A stretch of DNA of 22,931 nucleotides, from contig ATSW01007322.1 of NCBI GenBank assembly GCA_000444245.1, positions 1-22,931 on the forward strand, read 5' to 3'. Below are positions 1-10,000 of the stretch, in pieces. The position numbers and the translations under genes were made by a program. The DNA is from Botryllus schlosseri (Eukaryota; Chordata; Ascidiacea; Stolidobranchia; Styelidae). The notes below the pieces were generated by a model, which was not told where the DNA came from, searched no databases, and was given only the letters and a program-made list of their open reading frames with translations. Position 1 is the first letter of the stretch, and each line of letters begins with the position of its first letter.

Positions 1-192
1 CAGTCAACACAATGAATTGGACTCGGACTCGAGTCATATAATACTATGACTCGGACTCGACCCTCAACTCGCTGACTTGAACTCGGACTTAACTCGGTGT
101 TGAATTGAAAATGACTCGACTTGACTCGATTCAAAACTATGAAAGTGAGATTGACTTGCGACTCGGAGTCGTGCCTTTTGGTTACAACCCTG
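1..192 (+). mobile_element. Copy A of a GACTCG-rich non-autonomous repeat (left part outside the window)
   Basis: The stretch is made of variants of GACTCGGACTCGA and ends with GTGCCTTTTGGTTACAACCC and then TG. The same order of blocks (GACTTGGACTCGG, GGTGAATTGAAAATGACT, AAACTATGAAAGTGAGATTG, then GGTTACAACC) is found at 2466-2943 in reverse orientation and at 14734-15119. The GGTTACAACCCTG end matches the terminal inverted repeat of copy B. No coding capacity is seen. I read it as a MITE-like DNA element, superfamily unassigned but hAT-like in its CAGGGTTGTAAC end. Confidence 0.65.
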
Positions 193-375
193 GGCCTAGG
201 CTACTATTTAGTTGACCAAGGTATATGTTTTAAACTTTGCCTTGGCTAAGGTGGGTGTCTGATCTTGAAGGCTACTCCAAGTTGTTTCGACACGTTCCCA
301 TCTTTTCATTGTATCGCAGTCTTGTGATGTTTTGAAACGATGAAAATATTAATAAACCTGATTGATTGATTGATT
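193..375 (+). repeat. Possible 3' end of a LINE/SINE with a (GATT)n tail
   Basis: The segment ends in AATAAACCTGATTGATTGAT, that is, AATAAACCTGA followed by about four GATT units (about 351-375). Simple-repeat tails of this form are typical of L2/CR1/I-like LINEs and the SINEs that use them. A second AATAAACCTGATGAATGAAT block lies at 831-850. No reverse-transcriptase ORF is present, so the class is a guess from the tail alone. Confidence 0.3.
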
Positions 376-603
376 AAACTCCATCAAGGTTGCTTGGACT
401 CTTTTCGTACCGACAATATAGCGTGATAGGGGAGCATTCGTCTTGAATTAAATTCCCCCAGGTCATACCAAGGACCCGATCAGTAAAACTAGTTCTAAAA
501 CTAAACCGAAGTTTCGCGACTTCCCCCGCTTGGCGCTCAACATTCTGGGGTATGGCATTGAGGGGTGGTGCAAGACAGCATTACAAGGCTATTTCTGCAC
601 TTT

Positions 604-656
604 CCTTGTCCAGCGGCATATGCGTATGACGCATACATGGGTCGGTGAATGTGCCG
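604..656 (+). repeat. Short dispersed repeat related to the core of the hAT-like element at 15128-15448
   Basis: CCTTGTCCAGCGGC here recurs at 15267, and GTCGGTGAATGTGCCG recurs as GTCGGTGTATATGCCG near 15341. The first copy is shorter: the second has about 35 extra bases between the two blocks. Its middle is partly self-complementary (GTATGACGCATAC). It is probably a fragment of the same or a related non-autonomous element. Confidence 0.5.
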
Positions 657-830
657 AAAAAATGTAAGGACAAAAATGCAAACATACAATTCTATATCAG
701 GGACATCATATGAGATATCTAGATATCATAGTTTTCATAGTAATCCGAATTGTGATTTGTGAACTGATAGTAACTTTGCGCAGCGGTATCATACGAACTT
801 GCTGCGTCACGTCGGTCGTTTTCATGTTGC

Positions 831-854
831 AATAAACCTGATGAATGAATAAAT
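831..854 (+). repeat. Second AATAAACCTGAT-(GAAT)n tail
   Basis: AATAAACCTGATGAATGAAT repeats the tail motif seen at 351-375 with a slightly different simple repeat. This suggests a second, shorter retroelement end. The upstream 50 bases do not obviously match the first copy. Confidence 0.3.
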
Positions 855-856
855 AG

Positions 857-2343
857 CGAGATTGCGCCTATTGATGAAATCACGAAGCATAACGAAAGAT
901 TACGAAAGCTGAAAATGCGATTTCTCCTCATCAAAGCTATACACTCGGTGACGCTGCACACACTGTAATCAGTGCCCGCTTCATGAGCAATAAAGTGTGC
1001 GTGATCGTCATTAATACTGTTTCAACTATTCCATTATAGTCTTGTAATCCCATATTGTGTAAAATATTCCGTAAAGAACAAAGAATTATCTCTATGTTCG
1101 GAATAAAGTGCAGGAGAAATCCAACCCTCACTCCGAGGGGGAAGTACCTGCGTTAAAGGGAAAAACCGAACTAGCAACAACGGTGACGTACAATATATTC
1201 ATCCGCTAGGGAAATATCCCGCCTCCTAACAGCTGAATGGAGAAAAGACGAGGTTGTGCGTCAAGTTAGCGTAATCCTGTAGTGTATGTTTACCTTGACA
1301 AAAACTTCTTCAATCGAAAGCGGTTTGTCTAATCTACTCCGCAAACGTTCGCTGATATATCATTTTCGTATTCTATTGATCCTTCGTATCTGAAAATCGT
1401 TGATTTGAAACATACAAAATCGAGAATAGAAAAACAAAATCAGGCATCTCTGCTTGGAAGCTGAATACGTAAAAATTAGAAGCGAAGGGTCGGTAAACAG
1501 GAAAGTGGGAAGGCAAGAGAGCAAGGATGCATCTCTGAATATAGTGGATGAAGCATTGGGTGAATTCTAACACTAAATTTCCCCAACAATTTGAGTATTT
1601 TCAATGTTAAAGTTGTCACTTGAGAGATTACGTCGTATTCAGAAATTTATCTCAGGATTATAGCTAGCGATCGCACTCGCACATACATACATTACTACTC
1701 AAATTTCAGTTACATATTCCACAACATGAAATAACAGCCAGGATTGTAATCTGACTAACTGCAAACCTATAACTCGTGTTGTGTATATCCATATTGAACA
1801 TTGTCATTACAAAAAGATTCTCAAGGCACAGCGTTTTCGGAATCGGTCTTTCTTCCTTTTCCATGTGTTGGGTTTCTCGCTTTTCAAGATTTTTCTGCTG
1901 CACTTTTTGCCTCACATAGTAATTTGTATAATGTAAGACTTGACAAGTATCCTGACTGGAATCGCTGGCCGTTTTGCCTGATATATCAGGTGAGCAGCAA
2001 GTTGAAGTAATTTAATAAAAAAGAATATAAAAATAAAACGTAGTGTGAGCACAGGACACCGATTCCATACATGAAAAGTATATTTACGTCCAGCTGGTTT
2101 GAAGAAAATAGTTTTTTCTTAATTACTGATTAAATCATAAATATGCTCATGATTTGTGTTCACATCCCAATAGTTGACACAAAAATAGAGTAAAAGCGAT
2201 AGCTATAGTAGAGTAGTATAAATAATATAGGATTTTCTACTTCTATGTCATCCTGTTTATGGCATTGGTGTCCTGTGCTTCATTTTTCATCGCCGCTCAC
2301 ATGTTATATAAGGCAAACGTACCGAGATTCCAGTAGTGTTAAC
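857..2343. other. Intergenic stretch without a recognised gene
   Basis: Only short ORFs (under 90 codons) occur here on either strand. Their translations show no domain, no codon bias like that of the neighbouring genes, and no chain of phase-compatible exons. The base composition is AT-rich. An upstream gene's 3' region or a distal promoter of the MIER-like gene could lie here, but nothing shows it. Confidence 0.6.
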
Positions 2344-2400
2344 CACACTTAAGATATTTGATATGACATCAGATGTCATATATCAAATATTGCAAGTGTG
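2344..2400. repeat. 57-base inverted repeat (hairpin)
   Basis: CACACTT at 2344 pairs with AAGTGTG at 2394. Inside that, ATATTTGATATGACATC (2354-2370) pairs with GATGTCATATATCAAATAT (2372-2390), with a two-base bulge and a single-base loop. The near-absence of a loop suggests a palindromic mini-element or a cruciform-prone site rather than an RNA gene. Confidence 0.6.
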
Positions 2401-2465
2401 TGCAACAACTAACAATGTATGCTCGAGTTGAAAGTGAAGTCTGCGATCAATAAGTATACAATTCC

Positions 2466-2943
2466 CAGGGTTGTAACCAAGGTCCAAGGCACAAGGTTCC
2501 GAGTCACCAAGTCAATCTCACTTTTATAGTTTTGACTCGAGTCAAGTCATTTTCAATTCACCACCGAGTCCAAGTCACTGAGTAAAGGGTCGAGTCCAAG
2601 TCACTGTGTTCAGTTTTGAGTTCAATCCACTTTTGTCAACTCGAATCGAGTGATATAGAATGGCTCACATTCATAATATCGTCATTTTCCTGATTCCTAA
2701 CACCTTCTGGCCCTATGTTCCAAGTATCAGGACTGATGAACGAAATACCAACAATGTGATGACTTACTATTTTTCGAAGTTACAATGAAATGTCTGTCCT
2801 GGCCATCCTAGTCTCGAGTGATGTACAATGACTCTATAGTACAAGTTGAGTCAATACTCAAATTGACTCGACTCGGGTCATTTTACGCATTTGAAAAATG
2901 ACTCGAGTCACCAATGAATTATGACTCGGTCATTACAACCTTG
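2466..2943 (-). mobile_element. Copy B of the GACTCG-rich repeat, apparently full length, MITE-like
   Basis: The left end CAGGGTTGTAAC and the reverse complement of the right end, CAAGGTTGTAAT, form an imperfect terminal inverted repeat of about 12 bases. Between them lie many GACTCGAGTCA-type blocks in the same order as copies A and C, in reverse orientation, and a more unique centre (about 2660-2810). No long ORF exists. Flanking 8-mers do not match, so no target-site duplication is visible. It ends 144 bases before the MIER-like start codon, so it may lie in that gene's promoter or 5' leader. Confidence 0.65.
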
Positions 2944-3087
2944 GTTAACGCTGTTATTCTCTTGATGGCGTGTTGACCGACACCACAATGTAATACAAAG
3001 TTTTAGTGAAGGTCTTGCTTTGTTCTTTAGATTTAGACTCGCGTCAAGTCCGTACATGCGTGTAGCAAGCAGATAGATAGTTAACCG

Positions 3088-4371
3088 ATGAACATGAATG
3101 GCAGCGAGAATGCAGACAATGTCGACAAACCTGAAAAAGCGCCTACCTCCGGCGAAGACGCTGATTTCGAACTCACCGCGGACATGTTGGTCCACGAGTT
3201 TGATGACGAGACCAGTCTCAACGAGGAGGATGATGACATAGAAGCTAACCAAGACGAGCTGGCAGACTTAGCCAAAGAAGGGGAAATGCCGATCGAAGAT
3301 CTGTACGCCTTGTACTACGGCGGCAACAACAACGAGAGAGAATCGGGTGATGAAAACGCAGACAATCCAGACGGGGGTGATGGTGAAAACGCGGATGGCG
3401 CAACAAAAAGAAATTTACGTTCAATGTCGGCGTTCACTGCAAACATATCTCCTGACACGGATTCCTCTGACGAAGAAAACACTACTCTGAAATTGGACGA
3501 CCGCAAAAAGCCGCGGGTCGGAGAGGAATATCAAGTAACCCAAATACCTGAAGTGGTCAATGAGAACACAGACGACTACAACTCTGCCGATGAGCAAGTG
3601 TGGATACCTTGGAAGCTTCCCGAGGACTCTGTAGCTGAGTTTTTGAAGGAAATAGCCATTCACGTAACGTCGCTGTCGCGTGCGGAAGCAGACACAGCTT
3701 TGTACATCCAAGACAATGAAGATGCCTTGCTGCTTTTGAGGCAATGCAACAACGATATCGAAGAAGCATTGCGGCGGTTTAAGTCGCGGCCACCGCCGCT
3801 CGCCAGCAGTCTTCAAGTCTGGTCCGAGGAGGAGTGCCTGCAATTCGAAACCGGGCTTGCTGAATACGGCAAAGACTTCTATTTGATACACGTCCATTAT
3901 CTGATGTCGAAATCGGTGCGGGACATTGTCAAGTTTTATTACATTTGGAAGAAGTCGGAAAGGTACGATCAGTTTACCGCGAAAACGAGGTTGAGCAAGA
4001 AAAAAGACCTTCTCCCGGCTAGCGTCACGGATTACATGGATCGTTTGCTCGATGAAACTGACATCGCTACCAGTTCGGATTTGTTTAGCTTCAACCGAAG
4101 CTTCAAGTATACGACAATGGCACATAATGCAGCGCTGCTAGAACACCTACGTCAACTGGAAGCGTCTAACGCGGATGAAAGTGCTAACGTATCGAGTTCG
4201 AATACGCCTAGAGCCTCAGGTTCGGGTAGTGTTGATGTTTTAACACCGGGCATTTCTCAATCGGAACTCTTGACACAAGTAGGCAGCAGTGGCGGTGAGT
4301 TCGGTATCGCCGAATCTGATATTAATCAAGTGATCAGCGAATTGACACAGGGTACGTCCGGATTCGGCTGA
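3088..4371 (+). CDS. MIER1: MIER-family ELM2-SANT transcriptional corepressor, single uninterrupted coding region
   Basis: MIER proteins are nuclear corepressors that recruit HDAC1/2 through ELM2. The 427-residue product has the family layout in order. Residues about 27-79 form the acidic MIER N-terminus (ADMLVHEFDDE at 31-41, then EDLYALYYG). Residues about 143-231 form ELM2, including W172 at the position of the conserved HDAC-recruiting tryptophan and LPEDSVAEFL. Residues about 244-292 form SANT (VWSEEECLQFETGL, EYGKDFYLI, FYYIWKKSERY), followed by VTDYMDRLLDE. The tail after about 360 is Ser/Gly-rich and matches nothing I know. The start is the first ATG after an in-frame TAA at 3082-3084. 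Vertebrate MIER genes have many introns, and this one has none in the coding region. It could be the sole MIER1/2/3 orthologue or an expressed retrocopy; the symbol marks the family, not a proven orthology. Confidence 0.93.
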   Translation: MNMNGSENADNVDKPEKAPTSGEDADFELTADMLVHEFDDETSLNEEDDDIEANQDELADLAKEGEMPIEDLYALYYGGNNNERESGDENADNPDGGDGENADGATKRNLRSMSAFTANISPDTDSSDEENTTLKLDDRKKPRVGEEYQVTQIPEVVNENTDDYNSADEQVWIPWKLPEDSVAEFLKEIAIHVTSLSRAEADTALYIQDNEDALLLLRQCNNDIEEALRRFKSRPPPLASSLQVWSEEECLQFETGLAEYGKDFYLIHVHYLMSKSVRDIVKFYYIWKKSERYDQFTAKTRLSKKKDLLPASVTDYMDRLLDETDIATSSDLFSFNRSFKYTTMAHNAALLEHLRQLEASNADESANVSSSNTPRASGSGSVDVLTPGISQSELLTQVGSSGGEFGIAESDINQVISELTQGTSGFG

Positions 4372-5751
4372 TGAAATCTTACTGAAAAATTTTCTTTAAT
4401 GTACACCATACTGCTGATGTATCAAATCGTTGTTCCCTGCGTTGCGGTTTGTTTTGATGAATATTCTGCGAACGATGCTGTGCGCTGTCACTTACCTCTT
4501 ACATTCGATTAGCCTGCGGATGTGTAGCTTGCAGATGGCCCGGAGTTGAAATAGTATCTAATTGCTTTCACCTTCACGTATATGTCATCTTAAACGGATG
4601 CCTGTCATTGATGTGTGGGATGACTTGTACGCCCCGGCAGCCGAGCGTTAACGATGGAATTATGTGCTATGTCACCGAAGTTGGCGCGGAAGGATCGGAA
4701 TTAAGTTTTATTATTATCGGTCCGATTCTATATCTTGTGTTGGTTGGGTAGACGTGATAGAGTTATTATTTGTCTTGTTATTTATTATCACACCCTCTTG
4801 CACATTTGAAGTGACATGCAGCAATATCGATAATACACGCGCTTTCATATCGGGGGGACGCTGTTGAAATTGCCAAAAGTGTCTATTCTCGGTTGTATTG
4901 TACTGGATATAGGCTTACACGGTCTGTTCTTGCTCTTTGGCGTTCGACCGATCATTATGTTCACATCCTACTGTTGAAGGTGTCCAATAAGGTCTATCCA
5001 TAATTGAAACGTCTTACACCTTATCCTTACACTAACGCCTTTTCGTTATCTGAACCTCAACTGAACTTTTTGTCGGGATGTCTTGGCCACTGGAATATGT
5101 ATTTCCGTATTTTTGTCGAACGTTTCATTCATTCACCACCAATATGAGACTTTTTCCACTTGTAGATTCAAACTTCGCTGCTAGGATCATTTTGATGCCA
5201 AAATCAACTTGTAAGTAGTAAGTTCATCATTATATGTGAGAAGTACACTTGAACACAAATGTTACATATATATAACATTAAAGGTGTTGATATTTTACTG
5301 GGTTCTCACAGGTTCAGTACAAGCATATAATCATGTTTTTCTGGCCGGAATTTGCATGTGCATCATAGATAACCTGTGTGAAGTGGATCATGGTGTGAAT
5401 TGTTTTCAGGGGTATCGAAATCCAGATCAAATGTCATAGTATCTATTCATAGATTGTTTCGAATACCCTGTTGAATAGCTTTTTCTCTCCTATGCTTACA
5501 GTTGGGGTTTGTAGCTCAATTCCAATTGGATGAGGGTGGACAATATTGATTCATACTAAATTGTAAATCCGTTGTGGTAAAGTGGTAACCCATCTAGTGT
5601 GAGTGAAGGAAAAAATATTCAATAACTCGCAATTTAATTTCTTCTGTTTAAGGTGTAAAGAAATGAGATTTTAAGTTCACCGCTTGAATGTGTGGAAAAT
5701 ATCTATTCCTGTGTATAAATCTAGTATTTGAGACAAGTTGAATATTCTGGA

Positions 5752-6591
5752 NGTCATTCATGTACAGTACATGCTACTATAAAGATTCAGCAACACACAC
5801 TTCTTCCAATCAATAGGTTACCAGGTTGACATCTGGTCTCTGGTGGTTTCCCTGCANCGTAAATCGAATTCAACTACAAACTTGTGAAAATCTGTTGNTA
5901 ATATGTGGTGTTAGAATTTATTCTANCAAGTATTAAGCTATGATAAGGTCAGTGAACATGCATATTGAAAATTCTCATTCAAACATCTCAAAACTATTAT
6001 GATATTCATGGTGCATATAGCCCACCTGACATCCGAAGCTATGAGCCTTTTTGTTTTCCATATATGTGATTTTTCGTATCGAAGGCTTTTCAGATTATAT
6101 AATTGCATATCATACTTGCAAAACCTATGTAAGTAGTGCTTGATATTTTGAGTAATAGGTACACCTGAATTGGAATATTCAATTTCAGATTGTTTATTAT
6201 GTGCCCTCAGGTAAATCGTTGAGCTTATCAGTGCAACGGATGGTTTTATATGCATCCNCGTATCTTTGAAGTCGGTAGCTGCTACGTATTTGGTGTTAGG
6301 ACTCTGGCCGTAATTACTTTTGCATATGACGCGCTGTATTTACGTCCTCGTTCATATCGAAGGGGTGCGGTTTATTCCTAAGGACAGCCCATTCCCGCGA
6401 TATNNTATTNCGATGTATTCACCACAAATATTAGGATGTGTTATTTAGAGCCGATTTTTTAAAACTTGGTGCCAAGATGCGTAATTATATGGGATTCTAC
6501 TCTGATGATATCTTTTTTGCATGTGAATCGTTGAATGCTCCATGTGCGCTGGAATATTTTGGCCGTGTTAAATAACTTCCTNACAGNNNAN
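5752..6591. other. Low-quality assembly segment with ambiguous bases
   Basis: Thirteen N bases occur: 5752, 5857, 5898, 5926, 6258, 6404, 6405, 6410, 6582, 6587-6589 and 6591. The rest of the window has none. Indels are also likely here, so an upstream exon of the BCL3-like gene could be missed. Confidence 0.95.
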
Positions 6592-6637
6592 TTACTATGT
6601 TTCCAATTTATTTTGTGGAGATATTATTATGATACTC

Positions 6638-6643
6638 AATAAA
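6638..6643 (+). terminator. Candidate poly(A) signal AATAAA
   Basis: AATAAA in an AT-rich context, on the coding strand of the MIER-like gene and 275 bases upstream of the first supported ATG of the next gene. It could end the MIER-like transcript. The motif is common by chance in such sequence. Confidence 0.3.
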
Positions 6644-6917
6644 ATTTTCCTGATATTACATCTAAGTCCAAACCTATTTCATGTGACTTTCAAATGGTTT
6701 GTTACGTAGTTTTTTGGTAGCGTTATGCTGAACGCCGCCAATAATCAGGAGTTTTGTCGCATTGGATATGCTTTACGACAATCTACATTGTGCTGGTCTT
6801 TAGACAATGGTAACCTTTGTCACATTTTTGGTATCTTTCCTGCCGATTCTATTTTTATCTACAATGATATCTGTTGTTTTCTAAGACTTTAATAACGCCC
6901 ATGTAGCGCTGAAATTT

Positions 6918-7078
6918 ATGGATAAAATCTCATCCCCTCCCACACCATGTGGTGCTACCAATGGAGAGATGCGCGACCGAGGACACGAAAAGTCAATCAT
7001 GAGTTTAACAGCCAAAGATGGACTGTTTATTGCAACCGAATGTCATTTGGCTCTACTACCAGATGAAGATGGGGACAC
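6918..7078 (+). CDS. BCL3-like exon 1: N-terminus and start of ankyrin repeat 1
   Basis: The exon encodes residues 1-53 plus two bases of codon 54. It ends LLPDEDGD and then a split Thr, giving DEDGDTALHL with exon 2; DEDGDT is the residue run at the same place in vertebrate BCL3. The donor is GTGAGT. The frame is open back to a TAA at 6882-6884, so ATG 6918 is the first in-frame Met unless an upstream exon joins (a CTAAG acceptor lies at 6881-6885). No DSGxxS phosphodegron is present. Confidence 0.82.
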
Positions 7079-10000
7079 GTGAGTATAGTTGCAGTGTACA
7101 AAATGCCAGCGCTTTTCATGTTAGTATAAGCTTGGAACGGGCGGGTAACATTAATAGCAATAGAACATGTAGTAAAGTCCTGTGTGTCAAATCGGTGAAC
7201 TTCAGTCCCGTGAGAAAATAATGCATCCTTTAGCTAGGAACTAAATGTATTTCCGATATTCAATTTTCTCCTTTTCAGCAAGAATACTTGAATATTCTGA
7301 AACATTTTACAGTCACGCTAGTCCTTTGCATGGTGTTGGTGTGTTGATCTCTTGTATGTTATTCTGGTTGGATTTTCAAATTATTCAATAAAAATTGAAT
7401 ACCTTGTCTGCTGTCAGTAGCGAATACGAACTTTTTTTCCCGGATTCCGGGGATTCACTAATGAAATTTTTAGTTTGCAAGAAAATAACGCTACATACCA
7501 AATTTACTCGATTCCTACTGGTGGGTTTGAACGTACAGGAGTTGAAAAACTTCGAAATTATTTTTTTCAAATTTGACCGGCGGAAGTTCTTTTTGGACAA
7601 ACCTAAGGCCCATGCATTTAGGCAATATGTAGTTCCACTGATCATGTGAAATACAGTAGTAGCATAATTATGAATTTTAGCTGTGGATTTTTCACTTGGA
7701 TGGTGGCAAATATAAAGGAAAGGAGTTGAACTCCTGCTTCAGCTTGTCTGACTACCAACCCTTTACTAGGTTTGATAAAACTCGTAAAAACTGAATGTGA
7801 GTGCTGAGCCGTGTTATATGATTTACTACTTGTGTTCTGTACGTTAAGTGTTTTATTGATCAGTCACAAGCACATAATAAAAAGTAATCTGCTACTATTC
7901 ATGTCCGAAAGTAGAACTCTACACGAGGCTAAATATTATAACTTACTGATTGGGAAATGCCCAGTTTTGATAATGTGGTCTATAATAGCAATGCATAGTC
8001 AAAACACATACCGCATGATGTCTAACAGTGGTTGAATTTTTGCTTGGCAAGTTCTCTCGTGTCGCCAGAACTTTTGAAATGAGATCGTACAAAAAATCAG
8101 GAATCCGATATCGCCCGGTATAGAGCGCGACGTGTGACATTGAGATTGGATACGCTGTTGCTTGGAATAAACCGTTTCTATGTATTTCAGCGCTCTCCAC
8201 CTGGCAGCCGCGCAGGGGGACTTCGAAGCGTGCAAAAAACTTGTAGAACTGTTTGGAATCGCAGGAAAATCTATCGATGTCCGGAACAATTTACTCCAGG
8301 TGATATTTTTCGTCGTCATATAGACGCCAGATTTGTAGCCGTATCATATTTTTGGAACTTTATTTGGTTTGGAAACTGATCGTATTGCAGTCTTGATCAA
8401 GTCTTCTTGCATGAATCAAAATTACAGATCAACATGAAATCATGTTGTCATTTAATGCTCATGCCGTCAAGTATGCCGTCAATACACTGGCAATATCAAT
8501 TTTAAACTTTTAAAATGGAAATCAAAGAGAGCTTACATAGTTTTACTAATAAGAATCATCTACTGATACCTATCCATCCCTTGTATGGTATGATTGTCCT
8601 GTTTCCGGAAAATTGACTTCTTGTTTGATTCCATGCGAGTTAATGGGCAGGTGACGGGTGTCACCTTTTCTGTGAGCCTTAATTGATGTAATTTGTTCGT
8701 TCAGACGCCGTTGCACGTGGCGATCATCACAAAGAAAACGGACATTGTGAAACTTTTGGTCAGTAACGGGTCTGATCCCGGCAATCCCGATCGTTTTGGT
8801 TCGACGGCGTTTCACTTATGTGCGAAGCACGATCATCACGATTGCTTCGTAGAGATTTTGGAGAACGCGAGACGGCCGGCTGCGCTGAATCTCCGTGACT
8901 ATGAAGGTCAGTGTTGAATGTGTGAAGTCTGTGCTAGCCCAAGTGTTTCTATTAGAAAATTTGTGTAAACTTTCCGACGGGTCCTCCAAATATATTTGAA
9001 TCTCAATTTAATTCTATATGTAAGAGCTGGAAGGCCCGTTCATTAATTAAAGAAATAAAACACCAAATTTTAAACAGATTCAGAAATTTAAATCGTTATC
9101 AGACTTGATATCAAGTTCATGGTCTATTTTTGACTTATCCTACGTCACAATACTGCTAGTGTTGCAGAAAACGGTTTAGCAGTAGTAGACTACAAACTAC
9201 AACCAGTAATATAGGAAAGCTAATAAGACTTTTTGAACAAAATTGGACAGAATTTGTCGGTACAATTTAGTGACATTTGACAGCATAATGAAATCCGGCA
9301 AACGGCGAAGTCGCAGCTCTTTCTAAAGAAAACCGACAGTCATGTAATCACTTTTGTAGGAAATGACACAATACATAAATGTTGGAATTGAAATGAATTT
9401 CTCGGTGTGATCATGTAGATGAGCCTGGAGAGGATTAGCCTATAATCTAGGGTTTCATTCTCATTCGTTTATTATTTCATCTTAATTCCTTTAATCAACA
9501 AATATAACGAAACTTTATTACCGTTTTTTTCCAATCTTACCATAATTGGGTATTGTGCAAGTTTATATCGTCGTTTAGGACAAACCGCTTTGCATGTCGC
9601 TGTTCTTCACCAATCGGAAAAAACGTTTCGGTTGCTGATAAAACACGGAGCCGACATTGACGCTAAGGTACGTGACGGCGTGCAATCTTAATTGAACTGT
9701 GACACATTGGTAGCTGCTCTACAGGATAGCAAAGGTGGGAGATCCCCTCTTATATATTCGATTGAGAAAAACGAAAAGGCTTTTGTGGAGGCTTTGCTTG
9801 AGGTATGTGGAGATATATGTATCTTTGGCTGAGCAATCGAGCGTGTCTGTCGAAATTTCTCAATTTTCCAGTTACTCTTTTGTGATTTACATACCGAGAT
9901 AACTGATACCTTATAGAAATCCCCCCTAGTAATTTTATTATTGTGGGAATAGGGAAGTGGAATCATTGTTTATCGTGAAACTTCAGTTAATGTATAACTG

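Larger units (their letters stand above)
4372..6660 (+). other. Likely 3' UTR of the MIER-like gene and spacer; no second gene seen
   Basis: No exon with domain similarity or chainable phases was found. An ATTAAA at 5277-5282 and an AATAAA at 6638-6643 are candidate poly(A) signals, so the UTR could be about 0.9 or 2.3 kb. The imperfect palindrome AATGTTACATATATATAACATT lies near 5258. Confidence 0.45.

Noticed and set aside
719-1131. Two overlapping minus-strand open frames of 64-80 codons
   Set aside because: They are AT-rich, lack recognisable motifs, and the region shows no splice-compatible extension.
3421-4125. A 234-codon open frame on the minus strand opposite the MIER-like gene
   Set aside because: It is the antisense shadow of a strong coding region; its translation shows no domain and the + strand frame matches the MIER family throughout.
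7018-7221. A 67-codon open frame that overlaps the end of BCL3-like exon 1
   Set aside because: It is in a different frame from exon 1; the exon 1 frame gives the DEDGDT junction to ankyrin repeat 1, which this frame does not.
9737-9746. GGGAGATCCC, a full match to the kappaB consensus GGGRNNYYCC
   Set aside because: It lies within ankyrin exon 5, where the codons for GGRSP explain the sequence; a coding-region match alone is weak evidence for a binding site.
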